Assembly (NCBI RefSeq): GCF_003970575.1
Contig: NZ_RXWZ01000031.1
Coordinates: 1-64,000, forward strand
Direction: 5' to 3'
DNA from: Mammaliicoccus fleurettii
GTDB lineage: Bacteria; Bacillota; Bacilli; Staphylococcales; Staphylococcaceae
Length of the DNA: 64,000 nt
Positions 1 through 7,985 of the stretch are shown in pieces. Position 1 is the stretch's first letter. Each line of letters opens with the position of its first letter. The notes under the pieces are model-generated. The model searched no databases. It worked only from the letters and a program-made list of their open reading frames with translations, and was not told the DNA's origin. The position numbers and the translations under genes are program-made.

Positions 1-12
1 TACTTAGAATTA

Positions 13-37
13 CTACTAATTTTTTTAAAATTAGTAG
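13..37. terminator. hairpin, probable bidirectional terminator
   Basis: An 11-bp inverted repeat, CTACTAATTTT at 13-23 and AAAATTAGTAG at 27-37, closes on a short T/A-rich loop. It probably ends a gene lying left of the window. A second inverted repeat follows at 41-86 (TTAACAAAATATAT with its complement at 73-86, 18-nt loop). No gene is visible between 1 and 692. Confidence 0.45.
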
Positions 38-166
38 AGATTAACAAAATATATCAGCTAAAAACCAAGCATATATATTTTGTTAATACCATAGAAAAAC
101 CAATGGTTGATTACATCTAAAGATATTACACAAAATTATGGACTTGACTGTAAGGGGTAGTGTTAG

Positions 167-243
167 GGACATAATTCTGAGAAATGTCCGTAAGAGGTAC
201 TGTAAGGGACATAATTCCGAGAAATGTCCATAAGAGGTAGTGT
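167..243. repeat. tandem repeat, 40-bp units (2 copies)
   Basis: Two copies start at 167 and 207, 40 bp apart. Each holds an imperfect dyad, GGACAT then AATTC(T/C)GAGAA then ATGTCC, followed by TAAGAGGTA. The unit is related to the 39-bp units that follow (shared TAAGG, AATTC and GTAAGA blocks). The inverted counterpart lies at 10426-10545. Confidence 0.85.
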
Positions 244-617
244 CTAAGGAGCAAAATCCAGAATTCTGCTAGTAAGAACTTTCTAAGGAGCAAAATCCAG
301 AATTCTGCTAGTAAGAACTTTCTAAGGAGCACAATTCAGAATTCTGCCAGTAAGAACACTCTAAGAAGCACAATTCAGAATTCTGCTAGTAAGAACTTTC
401 TAAGGAGCAAAATCCAGAATTCTGCTAGTAAGAACTTTCTAAGGAGCACAATTCGGAATTCTGCCAGTAAGAACAATCTAAGGAGCACAATTCGGAATTC
501 TGCCAGTAAGAACAATCTAAGGAGCACAATTCAGAATTCTGCTAGTAAGAACAATCTAAGGAGCACAATTCAGAATTCTGACAGTTAGGGCTTTCTAAGG
601 AACACAATTCAGCTTAC
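244..617. repeat. tandem repeat, 39-bp units (about 10 copies)
   Basis: CTAAGGAGCA-type units start at 244, 283, 322, 361, 400, 439, 478, 517, 556 and 595, exactly 39 bp apart; the last is degenerate. Most contain the palindrome CAGAATTCTG or a near match. Copies differ at a few positions, so this is an old, non-identical array. The 39-bp period keeps a reading frame open on the minus strand, but with no start signal or recognisable domain I do not call a gene. Its inverted counterpart is at 10122-10425. Confidence 0.9.
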
Positions 618-635
618 TCCCAATATTAGAAAATA

Positions 636-673
636 ACAAAACAGAGAAAATCCTAGGATTTTCTCTGTTTTGT
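636..673 (-). terminator. terminator of the nanA-transporter operon
   Basis: A perfect 18-bp inverted repeat (ACAAAACAGAGAAAATCC at 636-653 and its complement at 656-673) with a 2-nt spacer lies 20 bp beyond the transporter stop codon. On the minus strand it is followed by a T-rich stretch, so it should end the nanA-transporter transcript before the repeat array. Confidence 0.75.
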
Positions 674-692
674 ACTATTTATTAATAAAAAA

Positions 693-2201
693 TTATTTAG
701 TATCTTTTACATACTGATCGTTTATTGTATAGATTGTTAAACCTACGATATTCTTATTGTGTTTTGAGAATGGTAAGCTTGCTAAATATCCTACGATAAA
801 TGCTATGAAGAAACCAATAACTGATACTGTAAATGGTGTGATTTCTGTTTTACCGATAAAGTAAGATACGATTGCTGCTACGATTAAGCCGATAATAACG
901 CCATACGAATTTGCTCTTTTAGTAAAGATACCTACTGCAAACACACCGGCTATCGGTACACCGAATAATCCTGTTACAAGCAAGAATAAGTCCCATGTTT
1001 CATTTGTTTCTTGATTGATTAAATATAATGAAGCTATTGTACCAAAAATACCTGCAATGATAATAACGATTCTTGCAAATAATACATCATGTTCAGAGTT
1101 ATTATTTTTAGAAAAACGTTGCTTTAAATCGACAATGACACACGCTGAAATTGAATTCAAACTTGATGAAATTGTTGATTGTGCTGCTGCAAATATTGCT
1201 GCTATTAATAATCCACCAACAAATGGAGGGATTTGTGTAAGTATGAAATATGGTACGATTGCTGATGTGTTAAATCCTTCTGGTAATGTTGATACATTAT
1301 TATAGAAGGAATACAATACTGTTCCCATTCCATAGAAAATAGGAATTGTTATAAATGCTAATATCCCATTTGTCCATAATGATTTATTTGTTGATGATAC
1401 TGAACCTGTTGTTTGATAACGTTGAACGATATCTTGACTGGCAGTATATTGATGTAAGTTATTAAATATAGAACCAATGAATATAATTGGAATTGCAGCC
1501 GCTGCTGTTCCGAATTTCCAGTTGTCTACAGAAATTAATTTTTTGTCTTGCATCGCTTCTTGAGCTACAGTTGCAAAGTTTCCATCGATTTGAAATGCAC
1601 CAAGGAAGATAACAGCAACTGCACCACCAATTAAAATAATACCTTGTATAACATCGCTCCAGATAACCCCTTCGATACCACCCAAAAATGTATAGACCAT
1701 ACATAATAACCCTACTAATGCAGCGATTAAATATGGGTTAATATCTGAAACAGATGTAATGGCTAGTGTTGGCAAATAAATAACGATTGCAACACGACCA
1801 ATGTGAAATAAAGTAAATGCTAATGATCCAATGACACGTAATACTATACCAAATCTTGCTTCTAAATATTCATAAGCTGTTGTAACATCAAGCTTTCTGA
1901 AAAATGGAATATAGAAATATATAAGTAAAGGTATGATAGCGATAATAGCTATGTTCCCAGCTGCGTAAGACCAATCCGTATTGAATGCTCTTTCAGGTGT
2001 TCCCATATATGTTATAGCACTTAAAGTAGTGGCATATATTGAGAAACCTACAGCCCAAGCAGGGATCCTTCCTTTTGCTTTAAAGAATGATTCTGTATCT
2101 TGTCCGGCTCTCTTTGTGAAGTATACGCCGACTAATAATGTTGCTAATAAATAAATGATTAATGCTATCCAGTTTCCAGTACCAAAACCTACTTCATTCA
2201 T
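693..2201 (-). CDS. sodium:solute symporter (SSS family), probable sialic acid transporter
   Basis: This 502-residue integral membrane protein belongs to the sodium/solute symporter family. About 13 hydrophobic segments span the whole length, with the typical early glycine-rich and YMGTPE-type region near residue 65 and the family-like GGIEGVIWSDVIQG segment near 175-190. It probably brings N-acetylneuraminate into the cell with Na+. The substrate is inferred from its place 30 bp downstream of nanA in the same operon, the order seen in the S. aureus nan locus. The ATG has AGGGGAT upstream at usable spacing. A strong hairpin follows the stop. A different organic-anion substrate cannot be excluded from sequence alone. 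Confidence 0.9.
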   Translation of the reverse strand: MNEVGFGTGNWIALIIYLLATLLVGVYFTKRAGQDTESFFKAKGRIPAWAVGFSIYATTLSAITYMGTPERAFNTDWSYAAGNIAIIAIIPLLIYFYIPFFRKLDVTTAYEYLEARFGIVLRVIGSLAFTLFHIGRVAIVIYLPTLAITSVSDINPYLIAALVGLLCMVYTFLGGIEGVIWSDVIQGIILIGGAVAVIFLGAFQIDGNFATVAQEAMQDKKLISVDNWKFGTAAAAIPIIFIGSIFNNLHQYTASQDIVQRYQTTGSVSSTNKSLWTNGILAFITIPIFYGMGTVLYSFYNNVSTLPEGFNTSAIVPYFILTQIPPFVGGLLIAAIFAAAQSTISSSLNSISACVIVDLKQRFSKNNNSEHDVLFARIVIIIAGIFGTIASLYLINQETNETWDLFLLVTGLFGVPIAGVFAVGIFTKRANSYGVIIGLIVAAIVSYFIGKTEITPFTVSVIGFFIAFIVGYLASLPFSKHNKNIVGLTIYTINDQYVKDTK

Positions 2202-2231
2202 AGTATGACATCCCCTTTGTTCATCAATAAA

Positions 2232-3101
2232 TTATAAGTTGTATTTTGAAACGAGTTCTTTAACTTTTTCTAATGAAGCATCATCTAGAGGTGCTAATGG
2301 ACGTTTAACAGCTCCAGCTTCAATTCCTTTAGTTGAAAGAACAGCTTTTAATGTTGGATAGATACCTAATGCAAGTACTTGTTCTATAATGTCGTTTGTT
2401 TCATGTTGAATTTTGTATGCTTCTTGGATTTTGCCTTCTTTTGCCAAATTAAAAATTTGTCTCGCGCGTTGACCGTTAATATTGTATGTAGATCCAATTG
2501 CACCATCAACACCTGAAACAGCTGCTTGGATAAGCATTTCATCAAATCCAGAAAGTATCAGTTTATCAGGGAAAGCTTTTCTAATTCTTTCTAATAAGAA
2601 GAAATCAGCTGCAGTGTATTTGATTCCAATAACTTTTTCATTTTCGAATAACTCTTCAAATTGTTGAATGGATAAGTTAACACCTGTTAAAGCAGGTATT
2701 GAATAAATAATCATATCGTTTCCAGTAGCTTCAATTATTGCATTGTAATAGTATTTAATTTCTTCAAAGCTAAATGGATAATAGAACGGTGTCACTGCAG
2801 ATAAAGCATCATAACCAAGTTCAGTTGCATATTTACCTAACTCAATTGATTCATTTAAATCTATTGCACCAACTTGAGCAATAAGTGTTATTTCATTGCC
2901 AACTTCATCTTTAACGATTTCAAAGACTTTCTTTTTTTGAGTAGTATTCATTAAGAAATTCTCTCCAGAACTACCATTAACGTATAATCCATCAATTTTT
3001 TGTTCTTCAATATTTTGACGGATGATTTGTCTTAAACCAGATTCTAAAATATTTCCCTCTTCATCAAACGGTACTAGTAAAGCAGAATATAATCCTTTCA
3101 T
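2232..3101 (-). CDS. nanA: N-acetylneuraminate lyase
   Basis: This 289-residue class I aldolase of the DHDPS/NAL family should cleave N-acetylneuraminate to N-acetylmannosamine and pyruvate in the cytoplasm. The carboxylate-binding loop GSSGEN is at residues 43-48, the catalytic tyrosine is in IIYSIP near 133, and the Schiff-base lysine is in GIKYTAA at about 161. Length and sequence match the S. aureus lyase closely. It is the first gene of a two-gene minus-strand operon with the symporter. AAAGGAG lies upstream of the ATG. A promoter and a GntR-type operator sit just upstream. No nanE epimerase is in the window, so the pathway must be completed by a gene elsewhere. Confidence 0.96.
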   Translation of the reverse strand: MKGLYSALLVPFDEEGNILESGLRQIIRQNIEEQKIDGLYVNGSSGENFLMNTTQKKKVFEIVKDEVGNEITLIAQVGAIDLNESIELGKYATELGYDALSAVTPFYYPFSFEEIKYYYNAIIEATGNDMIIYSIPALTGVNLSIQQFEELFENEKVIGIKYTAADFFLLERIRKAFPDKLILSGFDEMLIQAAVSGVDGAIGSTYNINGQRARQIFNLAKEGKIQEAYKIQHETNDIIEQVLALGIYPTLKAVLSTKGIEAGAVKRPLAPLDDASLEKVKELVSKYNL

Positions 3102-3136
3102 TTAAAAAACTCCTTTTTATTTATATATTGATAATA

Positions 3137-3189
3137 TTGTCAGACCAATTTATAATCATATTGTAAGCGAATATAATTACGTATGTCAA
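3137..3189 (-). promoter_or_regulatory. nanA promoter with FadR/GntR-type operator
   Basis: On the minus strand a -35 TTGACA (3184-3189) and -10 TACAAT (3160-3165) are separated by 18 bp. Just downstream of the expected start lies TGGTCTGACAA (3137-3147), an exact match to the TNGTNNNACNA pattern of FadR-subfamily GntR operators. This fits repression of nanA-transporter by one or both divergent GntR genes. The motif consensus is from memory; the pairing with these regulators is inferred. Confidence 0.6.
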
Positions 3190-3253
3190 TCGTTTTTATT
3201 ATTTGTAGAGTTAATTATGATAAAATAAATTATTAAAGAGGAGGTAGTAAATC

Positions 3254-3937
3254 ATGATGAAAAGAACATCGTTAGTTGATGTAGCAGTTGAAAATTTAAA
3301 AGAATATATAACTGAACATCAATTTAAAAATGGAGATAAACTGCCTTCAGAGAAAATGCTAATCGAGCAACTTGGTGTTAGTAGAACTGTAGTGAGAGAA
3401 GCAATTAGTCGATTGCAACAAAGTGGGCTTATACAAGTTAAGTCAGGAAGTGGAATGTTCATTACTGATAAAAACAACCATTTATCTATGTTGTTTGAAT
3501 CTCATATGAAAGTACATGGCTTCAAAATAAAAGAATTGTTAGAAGTCCGTAAAATATTAGAGTTAGGTGCGATACGATTAATTATCGAGAATAAAATTCC
3601 AATCGATGCAACGAAACTAAGAAATATAAACGAAATTTACTATAATGCACTTGAGCAATCTCAAAAATTAGCTCAATATGATTCTGCCTTTCATGAAACG
3701 ATTATTTTATTTACTGACAACCAGACTTTAATTACGATGAGTAAAGTAATTAAAGAGTACTTCGATAAAAATCAGTTTAATCAAATTGTTGATAAAGAGG
3801 ATATTGAAAAGTCTTATAAAGAGCATGGTGAAATTATACAAGCGATAGAATCAAGAGATTTATCTTTAGCACATGCAATTATTAATAGGCATCTGTCTCG
3901 AGTTATTGAATGGATAGAAGAATTGGAGCAAAAATGA
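3254..3937 (+). CDS. GntR family transcriptional regulator (FadR/FCD type)
   Basis: A 227-residue regulator. The N-terminal winged helix-turn-helix (about residues 5-72) includes the GntR signature around KLPSEKMLIEQLGVSRTVVR. The all-helical C-terminal half, about 85-220, looks like an FCD effector domain, with histidines that could bind a metal. It lies divergent from nanA, so control of the sialic acid operon is likely, with N-acetylneuraminate or a catabolite as possible ligand. The S. aureus nan locus uses an RpiR-type regulator instead, so the change of regulator family is notable. GAGGAGG lies 9 bp before the ATG. Its stop overlaps the start of a second GntR gene. Confidence 0.9.
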   Translation: MMKRTSLVDVAVENLKEYITEHQFKNGDKLPSEKMLIEQLGVSRTVVREAISRLQQSGLIQVKSGSGMFITDKNNHLSMLFESHMKVHGFKIKELLEVRKILELGAIRLIIENKIPIDATKLRNINEIYYNALEQSQKLAQYDSAFHETIILFTDNQTLITMSKVIKEYFDKNQFNQIVDKEDIEKSYKEHGEIIQAIESRDLSLAHAIINRHLSRVIEWIEELEQK

Positions 3938-4575
3938 TGAGTAAATTAAATAAAATAGAAGTTCAAAGTTTAAAATCTCAAGTCTTACAAGAAATTAAGC
4001 AATATATTTTAGATAAAGGTTTAACTGAAGGAGATCGATTGCCAACAGAAAGGGCATTTACAGAAATGTATGGCGTAAGTCGATCAGTTGTGAGAGAAGC
4101 TTTGAGTTATCTTGAACATACAGGTGTAACAGAAACAGTACAAGGAAGGGGAACTTTAATTAAAGCACCAGATGTTTCGAGTTTAGTAGAAGGTTTCTTG
4201 TTTAGCTTTCAAGTCGCTAATGGTTCAAAACAAGATTTACTTTCCTTAAGAATTATATTTGAATGTGCTGCTATCGAAGAGATTGTTAAATTAGATAAAG
4301 ATATAAGTCAGATGAAAGCTATCGTTAAAGAAGAAGTAAAAAATCATTATGAAAACGATAAAGCATTCCATCAATCTATCTTGCATTCAACAGGCAATAT
4401 ATTATTTGAACAACTGAGCTCAGTTATACAATCGTATTTCTATCATATTGAAGAAGAAGGGCAAGATATAGACTATATCAAAACGAGTGAAACACATAAA
4501 CAAATTGTAGACGCCATCTCAAATAAAGATGTTAAATTGGCGAAAGAGTTGATGACACAACATTTGTCAAAATAG
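3934..4575 (+). CDS. second GntR family regulator (FadR/FCD type)
   Basis: A 213-residue regulator, a diverged paralogue of the gene just upstream. Its winged helix lies at about residues 5-75, with RLPTERAFTEMYGVSRSVVR as the core, followed by a helical FCD-like domain that keeps histidines such as DKAFHQS. The start is placed at ATG 3934, which overlaps the previous stop (ATGA) and is preceded by GGAG at good spacing; a longer reading frame from 3910 would lie inside the upstream gene. Tandem GntR genes in one operon could form heterodimers or sense two ligands, but nothing here decides that. Confidence 0.88.
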   Translation: MMSKLNKIEVQSLKSQVLQEIKQYILDKGLTEGDRLPTERAFTEMYGVSRSVVREALSYLEHTGVTETVQGRGTLIKAPDVSSLVEGFLFSFQVANGSKQDLLSLRIIFECAAIEEIVKLDKDISQMKAIVKEEVKNHYENDKAFHQSILHSTGNILFEQLSSVIQSYFYHIEEEGQDIDYIKTSETHKQIVDAISNKDVKLAKELMTQHLSK

Positions 4576-4584
4576 GAGGATACT

Positions 4585-5445
4585 ATGAAAATTGCAATAG
4601 ATATTGGAGGCACTTTTATAAAAGCTGGAGTTATTGATTCAGAACAAAATTTATATAGCTATCAAAAAGTAAAGACCCCAAATAATAAAGATAGAGGCAT
4701 TGTTAAAGAGGTTATAAGAATTATCGAAACTTATAAACAAGAGTTCAACTTAAATAATCCTGATGTTGGTATATCTACTGCTGGTGTTGTAGATTCAAAA
4801 AAAGGGGAAATCACATATGCTGGCCCGACAATTCCGTACTATAATGGTACTAATTTTAAAAAAGCATTAACAGATATCGCTGGAAATGTTGAGATTAACA
4901 ATGATGTTTCCAGTGCATTATTAGGTGAGTTAATTGATTACAATACTGATGTCAAATCTATATTTTTATTAACGATAGGTACAGGAATTGGTGGAGCGTA
5001 TTACGAGGATAAATTATTAGAAGGTAAACAATATAGAGCATGTGAGATCGGGTATTTATTATATGATAAAAATACGGGTAAGACATATGAAGATAGAGGA
5101 TCAACTACAGCATTGAAAACTTCCATTCAAGAACAATATAAGGAAGTTATTACTGTTGAAAAATTATTTAATAAAGCACACGCAAATGATGAAAAAGCTA
5201 TGAAAATATTAAAAGAATGGGCGAATCACGTTGCGGAAGGTATTGCTCAAATTCAAATCATGTTTGATCCTGAACTAATTTTAATTGGTGGGGGAATATC
5301 TAAACAAGAAGAAAGACTAATTGGATTAATTGAACCGTTTATAGACGATTATCTTCCTGAAAATTATGGTCATGCAATTATTGAAACAACATCTAAAGGT
5401 AATGATTCAGCATTGTATGGAGCAGTCTCAACATTTTACAACTAA
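4585..5445 (+). CDS. ROK family sugar kinase, probable N-acetylmannosamine kinase
   Basis: A 286-residue ROK-family kinase. The N-terminal phosphate-binding motif DIGGTFIKAG is at residues 6-15, and a second nucleotide-binding glycine-rich segment, LTIGTGIGGA, is near 130-140. The usual ROK zinc site (CXCGXXGC) is absent, and the GHX motif histidine appears replaced by tyrosine in CEIGYLL. Similar zinc-less ROK proteins occur in staphylococcal nan loci. It likely phosphorylates N-acetylmannosamine made by NanA, the step normally called NanK. AGGAGG precedes the ATG, 9 bp after the second GntR stop, so it is co-transcribed with the regulators rather than with nanA. Substrate is inferred from context. 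Confidence 0.85.
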   Translation: MKIAIDIGGTFIKAGVIDSEQNLYSYQKVKTPNNKDRGIVKEVIRIIETYKQEFNLNNPDVGISTAGVVDSKKGEITYAGPTIPYYNGTNFKKALTDIAGNVEINNDVSSALLGELIDYNTDVKSIFLLTIGTGIGGAYYEDKLLEGKQYRACEIGYLLYDKNTGKTYEDRGSTTALKTSIQEQYKEVITVEKLFNKAHANDEKAMKILKEWANHVAEGIAQIQIMFDPELILIGGGISKQEERLIGLIEPFIDDYLPENYGHAIIETTSKGNDSALYGAVSTFYN

Positions 5446-5447
5446 TC

Positions 5448-5487
5448 GTTAACCTATATTTAAATGAAGTTAACAATGTGGTATAAT
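5448..5487 (+). promoter_or_regulatory. BirA operator overlapping the bioY promoter
   Basis: GTTAAC at 5448-5453 and GTTAACAAT from 5469 form the spaced inverted pair typical of Gram-positive biotin repressor (BirA) operators, with 15 bp between the GTTAAC cores. A TATAAT -10 box is at 5482-5487 and a weak -35 (TTTAAA, 5459-5464) falls inside the operator, so bound BirA-biotinyl-AMP would block polymerase. This supports biotin repression of bioY. Confidence 0.78.
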
Positions 5488-5516
5488 ATCGATATCTAAT
5501 ATTAGGAGTGAAGAAA

Positions 5517-6068
5517 TTGAAGACTAAAGATATCGTTATGATAGCAATGTTTACAGCATTTATTTCAGTATTGGCATTTATACCACCAATACCACTACCA
5601 TTTATGCCAGTTCCTATTGTATTACAAAATATTGGTATTATTTTGGCAGGTTGTTTACTTGGATATAAAAGAGGTACAACAAGTGTTGTTATATTCTTAT
5701 TACTTGTTGCTACAGGTCTACCATTGTTATCTGGTGGAAGAGGTGGTTTAGGTGTATTCTTCGGACCATCTGCCGGATATTTATTTGGTTACCCAGTTGT
5801 TGCATTTTTAATTGGCTTATTTATAGATTTTAAGTGGAAGAAGTTAACATTTACATATGCATTAACAGTTAATATTATTATCGGGGTAATATTACTAAAC
5901 TTAATTGGTGGATTTTTCATGGGTGAATTTATGAACATATCAATTTCAAAAAGATACATATTAGCAGCTACATTTCTTCCTGGAGATATTGTTAAAGCAA
6001 TACTAGCAACTATGTTATTATTTAGTTTAAAGAACATACCGGAAATTAAAAGGTTAAGAAATAATTAA
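5517..6068 (+). CDS. bioY: biotin transporter BioY (ECF S component)
   Basis: A 183-residue, six-segment membrane protein of the BioY family, the substrate-binding subunit that captures biotin for an energy-coupling-factor importer. The family-typical stretches IPLPFMPVPIVLQN near the N-terminus and GGRGGLGVFFGPSAGYL near the middle are visible. It would use the shared module EcfA1-EcfA2-EcfT encoded at 60.5-63.0 kb. The start is a TTG at 5517, 9 bp after AGGAG; a GTG at 5508 directly abuts that ribosome site and is unlikely. A BirA operator overlaps the promoter. The GNAT gene follows after 14 bp. Confidence 0.93.
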   Translation: MKTKDIVMIAMFTAFISVLAFIPPIPLPFMPVPIVLQNIGIILAGCLLGYKRGTTSVVIFLLLVATGLPLLSGGRGGLGVFFGPSAGYLFGYPVVAFLIGLFIDFKWKKLTFTYALTVNIIIGVILLNLIGGFFMGEFMNISISKRYILAATFLPGDIVKAILATMLLFSLKNIPEIKRLRNN

Positions 6069-6082
6069 CGAGGTGAAATAAC

Positions 6083-6829
6083 ATGGTTTCATTTATAGAT
6101 ATAGTAACAGATGGAGATGTATTGAATGAAACAGATCGATATATCCAATATCATACTTTAGATAAGCATATTCAATATGATTCAAATAAAATAGTATACA
6201 AACTCATGCCTGATTTGGAAACATTCAAAAAAGATGAACAGATGTTAAAAAAATTACATGATCAACATGAACAACCGTTTCTAAAATTTGTCTTCCCTGA
6301 AAATCATAAGATAGATGATTCTTTAGGAGCGTATTTAAAAGAAACAGGTTATGAATATAGTTGGATCGAATTATATATTAATACTGATAAGCAATTTATA
6401 AGTAAAAATCATAATGATATTGATGTTGTAACAACTAATGAAGATAATCTTGTTGATTTTTTAAATCTTTCTTATGAGTATGATAAAAAATACGGTACAG
6501 ATTATGCAAATTTAAAAATTGAAGTCAGTAAAGAACAATTAAATAAAGATAATCCTGTTCAAGTATTAGCATATTATAAAGGTAAACCAGCTGGTACATT
6601 ACTTATTTGGAATCATGAAACTTATGTAGAGTTAGATAGCTTTGCTGTAAGAGAATCCTATAGAAAGTTAGGTATAGGTACAAAGATGCAAGCTTTTGTT
6701 GCAGACTTTGCTAAAGAAAAGCCAATTATATTAGTGGCGGATGGTGAAGATACTGCTAAAGATATGTACGTCAAACAAGGTTATATATATAGTGGTTATC
6801 AATATGAAGCGCTTAAAGAATATGAATAA
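6083..6829 (+). CDS. GNAT family N-acetyltransferase
   Basis: A 248-residue protein whose C-terminal half (about 135-245) shows the GNAT fold: a beta strand ending in LDSFAV, the acetyl-CoA pyrophosphate loop around RKLGIGTKM near residue 195, and a final KQGY-like strand. The N-terminal half has no motif I recognise. The acceptor substrate is unknown. It follows bioY by 14 bp with GAGGTGA upstream and so probably shares the biotin-controlled transcript, but that need not mean a biotin-related role. A strong hairpin follows the stop. Confidence 0.85.
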   Translation: MVSFIDIVTDGDVLNETDRYIQYHTLDKHIQYDSNKIVYKLMPDLETFKKDEQMLKKLHDQHEQPFLKFVFPENHKIDDSLGAYLKETGYEYSWIELYINTDKQFISKNHNDIDVVTTNEDNLVDFLNLSYEYDKKYGTDYANLKIEVSKEQLNKDNPVQVLAYYKGKPAGTLLIWNHETYVELDSFAVRESYRKLGIGTKMQAFVADFAKEKPIILVADGEDTAKDMYVKQGYIYSGYQYEALKEYE

Positions 6830-6874
6830 AGACTAGAGGCTGGGACACATGAATTGTCCGAGCCTCTAATCTTT
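6828..6874. terminator. bidirectional terminator with the staphylococcal GAGGCTGGGACA motif
   Basis: A long inverted repeat: AAAGACTAGAGGCT at 6828-6841 pairs with AGCCTCTAATCTTT at 6861-6874, with one G-T pair and an inner GGACA/TGTCC stem. It lies between the convergent GNAT and fdhD genes. The GAGGCTGGGACA start matches a dispersed element common in staphylococcal intergenic regions; relatives in this window are at 35848, 38001 and 45377. Confidence 0.75.
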
Positions 6875-6921
6875 ATATTGGGAGTAGATGACAGATTAAA
6901 ATATGCTTATATTAAGCTTTT

Positions 6922-7722
6922 TCAATCTTGATTATCTGTATTGATTCTCTCTGAATGACTATAAACATTAAAGCTATCATCTCTAATAAAACCTACTGCT
7001 GTTATATTTAAGTCCTCTGCTAAGTTAATTGCTAAACTAGTAGGAGCTGATTTTGATAAAATAATACCTACACCAATTTTTGCTGCTTTAATTAATATTT
7101 CCGAGGAAATACGACCACTAAATATAAGTACTTTATTTCGTATAGGAATATCATGTTCTATACAATAACCGAATAACTTATCAAGGGCATTATGTCTACC
7201 GATATCAGAACGGTGTTCATAAAAATAATGTCCATCACTTATAGCTGCATTGTGCAATCCACCGGTTTCTTTGAATATCTTGCTTTCTGTATGTAGCTTA
7301 TCCATCATGTTTATAACTTGTTCAGGACTAATGGTTAAGTTTGATTGAGATACTTTAGCAGTTACGGCATCGTTATTAAAATAAAACGCTCTACTTTTAC
7401 CACAACAAGAGGAAATCATTCGTTGTGTATACTTTTTATTATCAGGATTGATTTCTTTAGTTAGTTCTACGTGGGCAAAGCCTTTAGAATCATCTATTAA
7501 GATCTGTTTAATTTCATCTTTTTTTATGATGACACCTTCTGATGCAATAAATCCAATAACGAGTTCTCTTAAATTATTTGGTGAACAAATAATAGTAGCA
7601 AACTCTTCGCCATTAATCATGATTGTGAGAGGGAATTCACTTACGTAACAATCTGTTGTATCTATAAATTTATTGTTTTTAAATTTTAAAATTGGTTGAT
7701 TATAAGTCATATTATTTTTCAT
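6922..7722 (-). CDS. fdhD: formate dehydrogenase accessory sulfurtransferase
   Basis: A 266-residue FdhD-family protein. FdhD passes sulfur from a cysteine desulfurase to the molybdenum cofactor of formate dehydrogenase. The conserved cysteine region reads MISSCCGKSR (cysteines near 106-107), followed by the family segments GGLHNAAI, DIGRHNALDK and FSGRISSEILIKAA. Start ATG with GGGGAA upstream. It is convergent with the GNAT gene and divergent from modABC. No formate dehydrogenase subunit is in the window, so its client lies elsewhere. A nested palindrome at 7732-7774 lies just upstream and could carry its control site. Confidence 0.95.
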   Translation of the reverse strand: MKNNMTYNQPILKFKNNKFIDTTDCYVSEFPLTIMINGEEFATIICSPNNLRELVIGFIASEGVIIKKDEIKQILIDDSKGFAHVELTKEINPDNKKYTQRMISSCCGKSRAFYFNNDAVTAKVSQSNLTISPEQVINMMDKLHTESKIFKETGGLHNAAISDGHYFYEHRSDIGRHNALDKLFGYCIEHDIPIRNKVLIFSGRISSEILIKAAKIGVGIILSKSAPTSLAINLAEDLNITAVGFIRDDSFNVYSHSERINTDNQD

Positions 7723-7731
7723 ATATATTCC

Positions 7732-7774
7732 CCATTTATATATTTCTCGATAAGTTAATATTACTTATAAATGG
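7732..7774. promoter_or_regulatory. nested palindrome upstream of fdhD
   Basis: CCATTTATA (7732-7740) pairs with TATAAATGG (7766-7774), and inside it ATAAGT (7750-7755) pairs with ACTTAT (7763-7768). It lies about 10 bp upstream of the fdhD start in the fdhD-modA divergent region. It may be an operator or an mRNA hairpin; I do not recognise a named family. Confidence 0.35.
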
Positions 7775-7931
7775 TTGATAGTTAAAGAAAAAGAACTTTT
7801 AGCAAATTTTTATATAATAACAAAGTAAGGGAGTGTCCTTAAAGATCAATGAGAAATGCCTATTTATAAAAATTAAGATAGATTTTAAGGAGTATTTGTG
7901 AAAAAATATACACAAGGGTTTCATAAACATA

Positions 7932-7960
7932 TTGAAAGGTGTAAATTAAGCTTATACATT
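7932..7960 (+). promoter_or_regulatory. probable modABC promoter
   Basis: TTGAAA (7932-7937) and TACATT (7955-7960) are separated by exactly 17 bp, placing the start near 7967, just ahead of the modA ribosome site (GAGAGG, 7971-7976). A Rex-like inverted repeat TTGTG-N10-CACAA lies at 7896-7915, two bases wider than the usual Rex box. Confidence 0.5.
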
Positions 7961-7985
7961 CTTTACTATAGAGAGGAACAAAATA

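Noticed and set aside
126-332. Minus-strand reading frame with 13-residue repeats
   Set aside because: It is the translation of the 39-bp tandem repeat; there is no ribosome site, and the adjoining 40-bp units cannot keep the frame.
244-617. CRISPR array
   Set aside because: Units are contiguous at 39 bp with near-constant sequence throughout; there are no unique spacers and no cas genes nearby.
6922-7722. fdhD as inactive because its cysteine motif reads CCGKS rather than CXXC
   Set aside because: Staphylococcal FdhD proteins as I recall them have the same SSCCGKS sequence, so it looks like normal family variation.
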